Below, in pieces: positions 1 to 10,800 of a stretch of 64,000 nucleotides of DNA. The notes beneath the pieces were generated by a model. That model was not told where the DNA came from. It saw nothing but the letters and a program-made list of their open reading frames with translations, and did not search any database. The stretch lies in NCBI GenBank assembly GCA_033557465.1, contig CM066039.1, forward strand, positions 44,793,788 through 44,857,787, read 5' to 3'. The first letter of the stretch is position 1. Each line of letters starts with the position of its first letter. The translations under genes were made by a program, and so were the position numbers. The DNA is from Ichthyophis bannanicus. Its lineage: Eukaryota > Chordata > Amphibia > Gymnophiona > Ichthyophiidae.

Positions 1-428
1 TTTCCATGATCTCTTACAAAAAGTATCCATTCAAACCAACCTTCCCCCAGCTAAACCTGAGAAAACCAATTTAACCCCTCCCTGTCCCCTATTCAAAGCA
101 ACTACACACCACAATAGATCTGTAGGCCCAATAACCACTCAGAAGAATTTATCAGCCAATAACAATAACAGCTTACACTTAATAAACACAAATTGACATT
201 GCTTTTACCTCTCCCCCTCACACTTCCCAGCTACTGTGAGTGCAAAAGACAAAGGAAAGGCCTAGTCATACTCAAATCTCAGACCATTTCCCAGCCCTGA
301 GTCTGAAGTGCCACAAGAGTATTTACTGTCTGCTTTGGTCACCTGCCACCGATAGGCCCTTTATACAATTCTGTCCCAGAAGTTCACCATAAGAAAGTCA
401 TGTGGGTTACATGTCCACTGACTCCAAA
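1..428. other. Unassigned sequence, no gene seen
   Basis: No reading frame, terminal repeat or recognisable mobile element was found here. It ends at the target duplication of the RTE insertion that starts near 440. Confidence 0.5.
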
Positions 429-439
429 TTGCTTCTATG

Positions 440-2412
440 TTGTTGTTAAGTGCCGTTGAGTCGGTGTTGGCTCATGGCAACCCTCTGGATAGTTGTCATA
501 AACTGTGTTCGGTCTTCAGTCAAGCAGCTCACTGTTGATAGAGTGACACCCATAGTTGCTGTTGTATCAATCCATCTCATTTTTGGCCTTCCTCTTTTGC
601 ATTGACCTTCTACCTTGCCAAGCATAATGTCTTTCTCTAATGATCTCTCTCGTCAGATGTGTCCAAAGTATGAAAGTAGAAGTCTTGTCATCTGAGCTTC
701 TAAAGAAAGCTTAGGTTTGATCTCCTCTAGCATGGACTGGTTTGTTCTTCAGGTAGTCCATGGTATACACAGTATTCATCACCTACACCATAATTCAAAG
801 GCATCGATTTTCTTCCTGTCTATCTTTTTCACTGTCCAACTTTCGCATCCACATGATGTTATTGAAAATACCATGGCTGGAATAAGTTGAATCGTATGGA
901 GAGAGACATCTCTGCTCTTAAGAATCTTGTCTAGGGTCCTTCATAACCATTCTGCCAAGAGGAATATATCATCGGATTTCTTGACTGCTTGTCATTTTTT
1001 TTTATTGATGGTTGATCCAAGTAGGTTAAAGTTGTTCACTATTTCAATTTCTTCTTCATCAACGATGAACTTACTGATTTTGCCAGTTGTCAGGATCTTT
1101 GTGTTCTTTACATTAGGGTGCATGCCCATTTTAAGACTATGTTCCTTGAACTTGAGAAGCAAATGTTTTCAGATCGTCTTCATTTTCAGCCAGTAATGTG
1201 GTATCATCAGCATAGCGAAGATTGTTGATGAGTCTACCACTAATCTTCACACCTCTGTTGTCTTCATACAGTCCTGCTTCTCTGATGATTTGTTCTGCAT
1301 ATAAATTAAACAAATAGGGGGAAAGTATGCAGCCTTTTCATACACCTTCGTTGATTTTAAATCATTCTGTTTCTCCTTGTTCCGTTCAAACTGTTGCTTC
1401 TTAATCAATGTAAAGGTTGTGCAAGAGAATTATTAGATGTTCTGGTATACCCATGCTTCTTAATGTGGCCCAGAGTTTCTTAAGATTTAGACAGTCAAAA
1501 GCCTTGTTGTAGTCGATACAACACTTATAGATATCCTTCTGGTATTCATTGTTTTTTCAAGGATCCATCTCACATGTCTCTCGTCCCTCGCCCTTTCCTG
1601 AACCCTGCTTGCACTTCAGGCAGTTCTCGTTCCAGGTAGGGTTGTAGTCTCTGCTGAATAATCTTGAGTAGAATCTTGCTGGCATGTGGGATCAGAGTGA
1701 TTATGCAATAATTTCTACAGGCAGTTGGATCACCTTTCTTTAGTATTGGTATAAACAGATCTTTTCCAGTCAGTTGGCCATGATGTTGTCTCGCAAATTT
1801 CCTAGCAGAGCCAGTCCATTTCAGTTTGCTGACACCCAGTAGGCTGAGTTTTACACGTTCCATTTCATTTTTAAACACCTCCAACTTCCCTTGGTTCATG
1901 CTTCATACATTCCATGTCCCAATATGTAAGACATCTTTGCAGCTTCTGACTCTCATTTCATGCACAGCTACATCAGCAGTCAGACGTACCAAGGGCTTTG
2001 ATACAACCACATCATAAATGCTGGCTTTACTCTGAAAAGTCTTCAGCTTCTCCCCAGTAGCCAGTTGAGTACGTTACGACATGGGGGGTCTCATCTTCCA
2101 GCACTATAATGCAATTTGTTTTGTTGTGACTATCCATTGGGTTTTCATGGCAAGTTACGGAAGTAGCTTGCCAGCCTTTCTTCTGCGCAGATAACTCTAG
2201 TGTTGTTGCCGTTGTCACAGAAATGTGATCCTCTGCCGTCAACACCATCCCATTCTACTGCTGCCCAGATGGGTGGCTTGTCTTGGTCTGGCACATCAGC
2301 TGAGACCTGTCCATCTTGGGAGAACCTGCCAGTAGTTAAGCTACTGATAGCTTAGTACTCAGCATCACTGATGCACACAAGCCCTCACAGCTTGACAAGC
2401 TGCAAGTGAGAG
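440..2412 (-). mobile_element. RTE/BovB-like LINE, copy 1, internally deleted
   Basis: A non-LTR retrotransposon on the minus strand. Both ends match the second RTE copy at 31300-33521: the 3' tail near 440-500 (a TGTTGTTAAGTGCCG-type end on the plus strand) and the 5' end near 2400 (GACAAGCTGCAA on the sense strand). It is flanked by an imperfect 11-12 bp duplication, TTGCTTCTATG at 429-439 and TTGCTTTTATAG at 2413-2424. The sense strand reads the N-terminal leader and the start of the endonuclease, then jumps straight into the reverse transcriptase near 1810, so most of the endonuclease and the linker are lost. A degenerate RT follows down to 440, including a YADDT-type catalytic box around 1195-1225. 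Family assignment rests on the NVRSMNQGKLEV endonuclease start shared with BovB-type RTE elements. Confidence 0.85.
1570..1899 (-). pseudogene. RTE endonuclease start fused to reverse transcriptase
   Basis: The 109-residue open frame starts with the RTE endonuclease N-terminus (MNQGKLEVFKNEMERV, then KLKWTG) and from about residue 31 continues as reverse transcriptase (FIPILKKGDPTACRNY, then ELPEVQAGFRKGRGTRDM). In an intact element these parts are separated by the rest of the endonuclease and a linker. The junction at about 1810 is therefore an internal deletion that happens to stay in frame. The protein would lack the catalytic DxN and SDH-type endonuclease motifs. Downstream RT sequence toward 440 is broken by stops. 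I treat it as a dead remnant, not a gene. Confidence 0.8.
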
Positions 2413-2747
2413 TTGCTTTTATAGGCAGATCTAAGTACCAAAACACTGTTCAAGTGTCAGCACCTGAGGCCATAGAAAGATCTGGCTGCTCTGTTAGCTG
2501 TAACGCTGAAGGCTGGCACTTTAATCTTTTGCCCCCACCGACACCTGTTGCCACTTGGTTGGTGGGAGTGCTGTTTAAATACAGCAGGCTTGAGATGGGC
2601 CTGATGCTTAACCAATCCTACTTTTTGTAAGGCAGTCCAGGTCTCATCCAGACTCTTACTGCAGTAGGCCACCCCATTAACCATGAAATAAAGGCCAAAA
2701 GAGAACAGCCAATGGCATCACAACTTACTCTAAACCATTGTGACTTC

Positions 2748-2838
2748 TTATGTATTTATTTAAAATGTTATAATCCACCTTATTACTAAACATCAAGGCG
2801 AGGTACAAAAAATAATCCAAAATAAGGTCTTGAAGGTC
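2748..2838 (-). repeat. LINE/SINE-type 3' tail fragment
   Basis: Read on the minus strand this has the form CTCGCCTTGA, then AAGGTGGATTATAA, then an AAATAAATA tail. That resembles the L2-type tails carried by the tRNA-headed SINEs of this window (for example 30298-30518). It abuts an L1 ORF1 relic. The interval 2413-2747 just upstream shows no gene. Confidence 0.45.
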
Positions 2839-3475
2839 TTAGTGCATATGCAAGGTGATAGCTGCCAAATCCCCATATCTCTGTATTGGATAGCCCTCCC
2901 AAGTCAGATTTTCAGGTGAGCAAGCAGTTTTCAAGATGCTTTCTTTCACTGGAAACCTCGGCAAACACACCACCACATCCTGTGGACATGGCGGGCCCAG
3001 TGCCTGATGTGCTCTCTCAATATGCACCTCCTTCTTCCCAGCCAGGGAAGAGGCCTGCTGCAAAATCCAGTGAAACACTTGCTGGGTCACTTCATGGGCA
3101 CTGATGTATCAATCCTTCTCAGGGAAACCTCGAATCCAAAGAGTACAATGATGGGCTTGGTTCTCTAACTCTTACAGCTGCTCAGCCATGCCCATACATA
3201 CACCAGCCTTTTGGTCTGCTCGGGCATTCACTGCGGCTGTTTCAGCCTCTGCAGTGTCCACTTTTTGCTCCAGTTTGTCACATGGGTACCCAAGTCATCA
3301 AGGTTCCTGCTTCAGTTCACTGAACAGGCCTTTGATCTCCATGATGACAGTACTAATCTCACATTTCAGCTCTTGTTTGAGATCATTGGGTTGTTGTTTT
3401 TTTCATTTCATCATATGCAGCAGTGGCCTCACTGCCTCACTCTTCCTACGAAAGTGAAAATAGTGCCTTAAGTCA
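2839..3475 (-). pseudogene. L1-type ORF1 relic
   Basis: The minus-strand translation IERAHQALGPPCPQDVVVCL, followed by PRFPVKESIL and ending IQRYGDLAAITL, aligns with the C-terminal RNA-binding part of the ORF1 at 55215-56117 (RVHRVGPRRDQ, VIARFLDYRQKEMVL, ILVFQDYSLLV). ORF1 proteins of this class are nucleic-acid-binding chaperones that coat L1 RNA. The upstream part (about 3200-3475 on the plus strand) looks like the degraded coiled-coil region, with several frames needed. No ORF2 follows. It runs straight into an unrelated LINE-type tail, so it is a truncated relic. Confidence 0.7.
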
Positions 3476-4003
3476 TCAAGCCAGCCTTTTATTAGACATG
3501 CTGTAGATGGGGGTGGGAGGGACGATAACCTATTCACAGCCTGTTTATAAGGAAATATGATAACTTTCTTCCTAGAAGACTGATCAGCATCAGATTTGAA
3601 GTGGACAACTAAATGATCTCAACTTGCCAAGATTCACATCGAAAGGTGTTGGAAACTTCATGTGTATGCATGATTTTCAAGTCTCTATTTATTATAACTG
3701 CTTATTTTGCCAACTCTCTGCTGTAGCATGAATCACCTTCCTTCAGAGATTTGTTAGAGGTCAACACTCAGAAGCATTTATACAATAAATTCCCAGGGGT
3801 GGAACAAATAATTTTAAACAAATTATTACACATCTAAAATTATGTTGGAAAGGAGGGCAGTGTTTAGGGTTTGACATTTAATGTGTTTTTAAATTTATCT
3901 GCTAAATGTATAAAACAGACAGCCAAGCAGGCCACAAAAATAGGTATGAAATGCCTATTTTGTATGTTTTAGCTTTTACACAGATATTCAGTGGAACTAC
4001 CTA
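3476..4003. other. Unassigned AT-rich sequence
   Basis: No gene or element was recognised. The interval ends at the TA target duplication of the Tc1-like transposon. Confidence 0.45.
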
Positions 4004-5552
4004 CAGTTGTGGTCAACATTATTGTCACCCTTGGATTTTAGGTATGTTGTGTACAATATCTTGAGAAATAATTGTAAATATTCCAACTGTATGTCATCAT
4101 AATCTTTTAATAGTATGTTCAAAGGTATACAACAACAAAAAAATGTCTGTGCAGCTTAGACATAGTAATTTATGAGAAATAAAAATATAACCTGGACAGG
4201 TCATTAAGGGCACCCTTCACTAATATTTGGTTACACAACCTTTGGCAGTGATGACAGCCTCCAAATGTTTCTTGTAGCCATCTGTAAGTTTCATAATCTG
4301 TCTGCTGGTAGTTTCTCCCATTCTTCAACTGCAATTTGTTCCAGCTCATGAATGTTTCCAGGATTTCTTTTACCATTGGTAGATTTCAGCTCTTTCCAAA
4401 GGTTCTTGATTGGCTTGAGACCAGGACTCATTGCTGACCAGTTTAAAACAGTCCATTTGTTCCTTTTTAGCCATTCTTTTGTACTTTTAGATGTTTTGGG
4501 TTATTATCCTGCTGGAGGACCCATGACCTTCGACCCAGACCTAGCTCTCTGACATTAGGTAGCACATTTTGCTCCAAAATAACTTGGTAGTCCTTCTGAC
4601 TTCATGATTTCTTGAATACAATCCATGCCTCCTGTTCTTGAAGCAGCACCACAATGTTATGGACCCTCCACCATATTTAACTGTAGGAAGGGTGTTTTTT
4701 TTCCTTAGCTTCATTTTTTCACCAAAGAGCTCAAGTTTGGTTTCATCTGTCCACAGAACATTTTCCCAGAAGGATTGTGGTTTCTCATGGTGGATTTGGG
4801 CAAATATCAGGTATGCCTTTTTATGTATGTCTTTGAGCAGTGGGGTCCTCCTTGGCCTTCGTCATGAGGTCCTTCTTTGTTTAGTGTGTGGCATATGGTA
4901 CAGGTTGAAACCACCACTCCAGATTGCTCCAGGTTAGCCTTAAGCTCTTTGGATGTTGTACGTGGTGTTTTTCCAACAGTTCGCACTAACCTTCAAAGAC
5001 TTCTTGGATTTATTTTCCTCTTCCTGGGAGGTTCTTGACAGTTCCATGAGCAGAAAACCTCTTAATAACATTGCGAACTGCAGCCACGGGAATTCAAAGG
5101 TCTTTAGAGATGGCCTTGTACCCCTTTGAAGTTTGATGATAATGGCTTTTCTGATGGTCTCAGGCAGCGCTCTTTTCTCCACCATTTTGAAAATGGAACT
5201 GGGAGTGAATGTAGCCATTTTAAACAATAGAGCCATCATTCATTGGTTAATTTAAGTTATGTGAATGCTGAGAATTGATCACAGTTGCGTCTAATTTTAC
5301 TGCAGTGAGAATGTGGTTCCTCTGTTCAAACTGATTTGAATTGTTTATAAGGAGGCCAATAATCATGTCCTGGCAATGTCTCAGTTTTTATACTATTTCT
5401 TTTTTAATTGGTCTTGTTTTATTTGATTCTTTTATGTGTCAAATATGCGTGCATATATAGTCCAAATCCATTTCCATGGCTACTTTTTTTTAGGAGATAT
5501 TGGACATTAAGGGGTTGAACTGCAAGGGTGTCAATAATGTTGACCACAATTG
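4004..5552 (-). mobile_element. Tc1/mariner-type DNA transposon
   Basis: Terminal inverted repeats of about 30 bp are clear. The left end begins CAGTTGTGGTCAACATTATT at 4004, and the right end read inward begins CAATTGTGGTCAACATTATT from 5552, with two mismatches over the 30 bp. Each side is bordered by TA (4002-4003 and 5553-5554), the Tc1/mariner target duplication. The total length of 1549 bp fits an autonomous Tc1 element. The transposase lies on the minus strand and is broken. This is a fossil copy. Confidence 0.9.
4170..5239 (-). pseudogene. Tc1-like transposase, broken
   Basis: Tc1 transposases bind the TIRs with an N-terminal paired-like helix-turn-helix and cut and paste through a DDE catalytic domain. 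An N-terminal piece is readable at 5239-4940 (MVEKRALPETIRKAIIIKLQ). The C-terminal piece near 4376-4190 ends, in a shifted frame, in the family pattern HLEAVITAKGCVTKY. Between them several frameshifts and stops break the catalytic core, so I could not place the three acidic residues. It sits wholly between the TIRs. Non-functional. Confidence 0.75.
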
Positions 5553-6779
5553 TAACCAGTTAGTGCCACTGAATATAAGTATAATTTGAAACCATCTAAG
5601 TTAGACATTTCAAATTGCACATTCCCCGTGCAGCAGAATAAAACCTCCACATATCCAGCTGTGCCTTTTCTTTGTTATTCTTTACTAATGTATAACTCTT
5701 TAGGTAATCACACATTGCAGAGTGTACATTAAAGGAATTGAGCACACAGCATGGGTGTGTTAAGAAGCACCAAGACAAAGATTGCATGCCCTTAGTACAC
5801 AGGATGCATTTATACAGGAGTAAGATTACTTAGACCGTGTTTAGCCAACTCCGGTTAAATTTTATTGCATTTGAAATACATTGTAATGTTTTAAAACAGT
5901 TTAACACTGCCTTGGCTTTGGTTTATGATGCATTGATCGTACATCAAAGGATTGTAGTGCATGATTCAGTGTTGTCAAACAGCAATAATTTATTTTCTAA
6001 ACATTTTATAAAGTATTTTTAAAACAAAATCTTATTTTTCCAGTGTAGAGAAAATGTAACTGTTGAAATGCTATTGCCAATGTTAACTTAATAGAAAAAT
6101 ATAATTTAGAATATTGTTGTGTTTGTCTGTCATTCCTGAAGTCTTATGAGCACCATATATATATAGAATTTAACTTGGCAAAGTATAAATCTAAGAAAAA
6201 GAAGAAAGATAAACCGTGTTTTTTAAAATCTAGTGTAGTTCAATCCAAAATCCAGAAACAAAGGAAGCTTTTTAGAATCACAAGTTGAAGGGACAGAAAG
6301 TCTTACAGAATTGCAAGTAATGCAGCCTGCCATGTGAAATAGTGATAGGCTGAATCAACAATAAAAAACACCCCTAGAGTGGCAGATAAGGACCTCAACT
6401 TTCAGCTGGAGTATGAAATTCTAAACCTGTCCTGGAGGACCAATAGCCAGACTGGTTTTCAACATGCAAAATATTCTCAACAAATTTATTGTAGATATTT
6501 GGAAAACTCAAGTCACTAGAAACCACTGATCTATTCTGCCCAGTTCCATCCTGATAGCAACTCCAGATGGCTAAATATAGCAAAATGAATGCTAAACAAT
6601 TTGTCTTAACAAAACGATGATATAAATACTAATGTGATGGAGTGAGAGGTGGGGTAATAAGGTCTAGACACAAACTGTGAGTGATATTTTGCTTGAGAGA
6701 GAGAACTTATGAGTACTAACCCCAAGCATTATACACATTTATCCTGATTCACCTAAAATAAACATTTGTCCTCTGGAGC
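5553..6779. other. Unassigned AT-rich sequence
   Basis: Only short, non-conserved reading frames occur here. I see no terminal repeats or recognisable element. It could be intergenic or intronic host DNA. Confidence 0.45.
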
Positions 6780-6990
6780 AGTGATTCCTAAACTTTTCAA
6801 GTCCAAAGCACACCTATATTTAAAAAAAAAGTTATGTGGCCCACCACAGAGCAGACAGTGCAATCATGGAAAGATTACTATTAATCATTTATATAATGCT
6901 ACAAGGCGTATGCAGCGCTGTACAGAGATAGATAAAGACAGTCCCTGCTCATCAGAGCTTACAATATTGCTCACATATTTAAAAAAAAAA
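6780..6990 (+). repeat. Possible degraded hAT-end and interspersed repeat
   Basis: CAGTGATTCCTAAACTT near 6779 resembles a hAT-type terminal repeat. The stretch near 6890-6970 (GCGCTGTACAGAGATAGATA, then AGAGCTTACAAT) resembles a dispersed vertebrate repeat. No matching second end or duplication was found, so the classification is weak. 6991-7436 holds nothing I can name. Confidence 0.3.
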
Positions 6991-7436
6991 GAATCCTTGC
7001 AAAGGGAGAGGGTGGTGGAGGCACAATTCAAGCATTAAGAGAGTCGCTAAGAGAAGAGATGACTCATGACGGGGAGGGAAGTGGAAAAGAGAGGCGAGCA
7101 GATGGTAGATGGGGGATCTAGAACGAGAGAAGAGGAGGAAGAATCTGAAAGGTGGAGGAAAAGGATAAACATATAAGTCCCTGGTCATCAATTTTCAAGG
7201 ATGCAGAACAGATAGGGCCAGTGAAAATTGCTCTAACTGCTTCAGCAGTATCTATAGTGCTGGGGTGGAATTAGGGTGGAGCATTTGCGGTAACATCTAA
7301 TTATAGGATAGCAGCCCTATTCAGCCATCATACCTATTACTAAGTGCTTGACTTCAGGCTTGTTGAAAAGCAGTCAAATTCAATCCCCTAATTATACAGA
7401 TAGTGCCTGAATATCCCTGCTATACATACAGCCACT

Positions 7437-7998
7437 GGAGGATATAGCGTTATTAGAAAAGGTACAGAGAAGAGCCACCAAAATGGTAAATGGGATGGAA
7501 GGATACCCCTATGAAGGGAGGCTAAAAAGGTTAGGGCTCTTCAACCTGGAAAAGAGATGGCTGAGGGGAGATATGATAGAGGTCTATAAAGTGATGAATG
7601 GAGCAGAACGGGTAAACGTAGATCCATCAGAATATAGAAAGACTAGGGGGCATGCAATGAAGCTACAGGGTAACATATTTAAGACTAATAAGAGAAACTA
7701 TTTTTTCACTCAACGTGTAATCAAACTCTGGAATTTGCTACCGGAGGATGTACTAAAAGCTGTTAGTGTAGTCTGGTTTAAAAGAGGTTTGGACAAGTTC
7801 CTGGAGGAAAGGTCCATAAACCATTATTAAAATGGACCCAGAATATCCACTGCTTGCCCCAATACAAGCACTGAGGAATCAGTATCTCTTGGGGAAACTG
7901 CTAGGTACTTGCGACCTACATTGACCACTGTTGGAAACAGGATACTGGGCTTGATGGACCTTGGTCTGATCCAGTATGGCATATCTGTTCTTATGTGG
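7437..7998 (+). mobile_element. CR1 LINE, 3' end fragment
   Basis: A 5'-truncated CR1 that keeps the end of ORF2 and the 3' UTR. It starts in the [11 protein letters not shown] region and ends with the CR1 3' terminus, GATACTGGGCTTGATGGACC followed by TGGTCTGATCCAGTATGGC. The same arrangement closes the CR1 copy at 44857-46506. Confidence 0.85.
7483..7830 (+). pseudogene. C-terminus of CR1 ORF2
   Basis: The 115-residue frame matches the last part of the CR1 ORF2 at 44905-46338 nearly residue for residue ([20 protein letters not shown], then [12 protein letters not shown], ending LEERSINHY). A few residues before [10 protein letters not shown] are deleted relative to that copy. This region lies downstream of the RT domain and has no catalytic residues. 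With the endonuclease and RT missing, it is a dead-on-arrival fragment left by incomplete reverse transcription. Confidence 0.85.
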
Positions 7999-9234
7999 TA
8001 ACTGCATTCTATGTATATTCAGTGCCACTGTGTATTCAAATAGTGACTGGTGTTTAAAAACTGCAGTAACTGCTGGGTCTGAGTATTGCCCATATGATTA
8101 CAGTGGCCCTTCCCAAAAGGGCTTATACTTTAAGTGTTAGCATAGGGAGGGTAAGTAACTTGCTGAAAGTCATTCATTGAATGATGGAGATGAGCTGAGA
8201 ACCTGGAATTGCTCAGTCTCTTAACATCATGGCTGCATGATTGGCTTGTGTCCCTAGACAGTCCCCCAAAAGGTGATACAGTTATAATACTAAGGATGCG
8301 CTGTAACTAAATGGGAGCCAGGGAGGGACCACAGCAAGTCAGGAGAGGTGGCTTTCAGATGGGTTTGAAAAGAGGAAGAATCAGACAAAGTGGGAGAGGT
8401 TGTTGCAACTCAGAATGGCAAGGAGATGGCCGTGAAAGGAGAAGAGCCACAGCATGTGAACAAACCTTAATTAAGCCAAATATTTTTCCTCCACTCCCTC
8501 TTGATTGTGCTCAAGGGCGACTCCTCAGTTCCAAAGCTTTATAATTATGGGCGTAAATAACTAAATGTTTCAACATAATTAAGACAGTGTTGGAAGCAGA
8601 CTGTCCATGTGCTGTTTTCAGAGGAAATGGACTAAGCTGTTTGTGAGTCCTGACCACAACCTAGCTGCAACATGCTGATGAGAAATCCTCTTACTGCAAA
8701 ATATTGACACAAATTAGTTGTGGCATTTCTGTAAGGCTTGGAGAGAAACCTCATTTAGGAAATCTGTAAATTGAGCAGAACAAAGTGCAAAGGTAGAAAC
8801 TGTTCTTCTTGATATGGGAATGGTACCAGCTAAATTTCATCAATGCCTTCTTACTGTTCATGATCTGGGGATCTATGTTCTCCTCACCACACAGCCTAGA
8901 GATTCCCGTTATGAGGGCTCCAGATTCTCATCTCTATGGATTCCTTTCCTTGTTGCATGGACCAGGGATTTCCATCCTCCTCACCGCATAGCCTGGGGAT
9001 TTCTTGTCCTCACAGCCTTCAGTATTCTACAGTAGCTCAGAAATAGATACCGTAGCAAAGAGTTTTGAAATTCTGCAGTAGGGCTTCTGATCTTAGGCAT
9101 TTATGATTTTGAATTTGAAGGGTTTATTTCTGAGGCAAATAGGTGCTTTCCCAAGATTAGAAAAATAGGGATTTATCGGTGTGGTGAACAATAGTTTTTT
9201 GTGGCTCTTTAGCTGGCTTGCATTCAGTGACCAA
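7999..9234. other. Unassigned sequence with one imperfect duplication
   Basis: No gene was recognised. Around 8866-9025 two similar segments of about 95 bp occur, each containing CTCCTCACC followed by a GCATAGCCTGGGGATT or ACACAGCCTAGAGATT variant. This is a small degenerate tandem repeat. Confidence 0.4.
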
Positions 9235-9264
9235 AAAGCGTAGTTACGCACCTGTAACAGGTGT

Positions 9265-9423
9265 TCTCCAGGAGCAGCAGGAATCAGTCCTCACATATGG
9301 GTGACGTCGGCGCCAACGGAGCCCTCGCGGAGCAAGTTTCCCCAGCTTTCAAAGAAAGCCTTTGGGAATTGCAGCGCGCATGCGCGGTCCTCTTCCCGCC
9401 CAAGGGTGCCATCTTGCTCAGTC
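9265..9423 (+). repeat. DIRS-A left inverted terminal repeat
   Basis: It begins TCTCCAGGAGCAGCAGGAAT and ends GCCATCTTGCTCAGTC. It is an inverted match to 14747-14905, with a few substitutions and a small change in the outer 30 bp. It contains a CATATGGGTGACG box and a GCGCGCATGCGCG palindrome. Confidence 0.93.
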
Positions 9424-9502
9424 AGATGACATAGCTAAAAGCAAAAAATTAGCAAAAACGAAAGCATAGAACTGCAACTCCAAGGGGAGGAGGGAGGGTT
9501 GT

Positions 9503-9597
9503 GAGGACTGATTCCTGCTGCTCCTGGAGAACACCTGTTACAGGTGAGTAACTACGCTTTCTCCTGGACCAAGCAGGAAGTCAGTCCTCACATATGG
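9503..9597. repeat. DIRS-A internal complementary region (ICR)
   Basis: The left half, TGTGAGGACTGATTCCTGCT through CACCTGTTACAGGTG, is the reverse complement of the element's own left end (9238-9300). The right half, TCTCCTGGACCAAGCAGG through CATATGGG, is the inverted equivalent of the right end (14870-14905). Both ends are therefore stored side by side. Known DIRS replication models use this as the template that joins the termini into a circle. Confidence 0.88.
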
Positions 9598-9736
9598 GAC
9601 TCCCAAGCTTAAGGCTACCGGAGACCCTAAGCCCAAAAATGAGCTCCCTCTAGCTCAGTAGCACAGAAGGAAGGAATCTTCTCTGAACATGTCTCCAACC
9701 GGTAGCCCAACATCCGGGATGGAGGGTAGGAGTTGC

Positions 9737-10800
9737 CTATACCTCAAAGAGGTTACAGAGGACTGCCTGTCCGAAAGCACTGTCCCTGCGGGACTCCCTC
9801 TCCAGGCAGTAATTGGGCTGCAAAAGTCTGGCTTGAAGACCAAGTAGCGGCCCGGCAGATGTCTGCCAATGGAACAGAGCGGAGGTAAGCCACCGACGTA
9901 GCCTTCGCCCGAACACGATGAGCCGTGACTCTACCTTGAAACACGAGGCCGGCTGCCTCATAAGCCCAAGCGATACAGTCAGCAATCCAGATGGACAGAG
10001 TACGCTTGGAGACAGGGAGCCCCAACTTATTGGGGTCATAAGAGACGAAGAGCTGAACAGCCCTTCTGTGCTCCCGCGTACGGTCAAGGTAGAAGGTCAA
10101 CGCCCTTCTACAGTCCAGGGTATGCAAGACCATTTCAGCTCGGCTGGAGTGTGGCCTGGGAAAGTAGGTCGGAAGCACCACCTCCTGGTTGATGTGAAAA
10201 GGGGAAACCACTTTGGCAAGAAACTTAGGGTGAGTCCGTAGGACTACCCGGTTCTTGTAGAACCTAGTGTAAGGAGGATCAGACACTAGGGCCTGTAGCT
10301 CACTAACGCGTCTAGCAGAAGTGAGGGCCACCAAGAACAAGGTTTTCCACGAAAGAAAACGAAGTGGACAGGTAGCCATAGGCTCAAAAGGCGGACAGGT
10401 AAGCCGCTGCAAAACCACATTGAGATCCCAGTCCGGGGATGGCGGGCGCAAAGGTGGCTTAAGGAGGAGGCGGCCTCTGAGAAAACGAGCCACCAGAGGG
10501 TGGCCGGAAAGAGGTCTACCATCCACCTGCATGTGATGCACAGAAAGAGCACTGAGGTGGACCTTGACCGAGTTGGACTTAAGTCCAAGGTTAGAGAGAG
10601 AGAGCAAGTACTGCAAGACCACTGACGCTGAACAGGAGAAGGGATCTTGAGACTGCTGAGTACACCAGACGGAGAACCGACGCCACTTAAGAGCGTAGGA
10701 CTTCCGGGTGGAGGGCCTCCAGGAGGCCAAGACGACCTCCTCCACATCTGGAGGTAGCTGCAGAGGAGCAAGGACTACCCTTTCAGCAGCCAGGCCATCA
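9737..10800 (-). pseudogene. DIRS-A tyrosine recombinase, 1-nt frameshift before catalytic Tyr
   Basis: This is the integrase of DIRS elements, which recombines the circular DNA copy into the genome. The N-terminal core-binding part reads VEEVVLASWRPSTRKSYAL. The catalytic part shows the first arginine in SARRVSELQAL and the H-x-x-R box in TAHRVRAKATS, then DICRAATWSSSQTFAA. The expected catalytic tyrosine (NYCLERES) is in another frame. It comes into register only if one extra A in the AATT near 9811-9815 is discounted, as comparison with DIRS-B (HYCLDKAS) shows. The gene overlaps the end of RNase H near 10775. The same frame stays open much further upstream, but that extension is antisense-like, low-complexity and not part of the protein. 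Confidence 0.85.
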
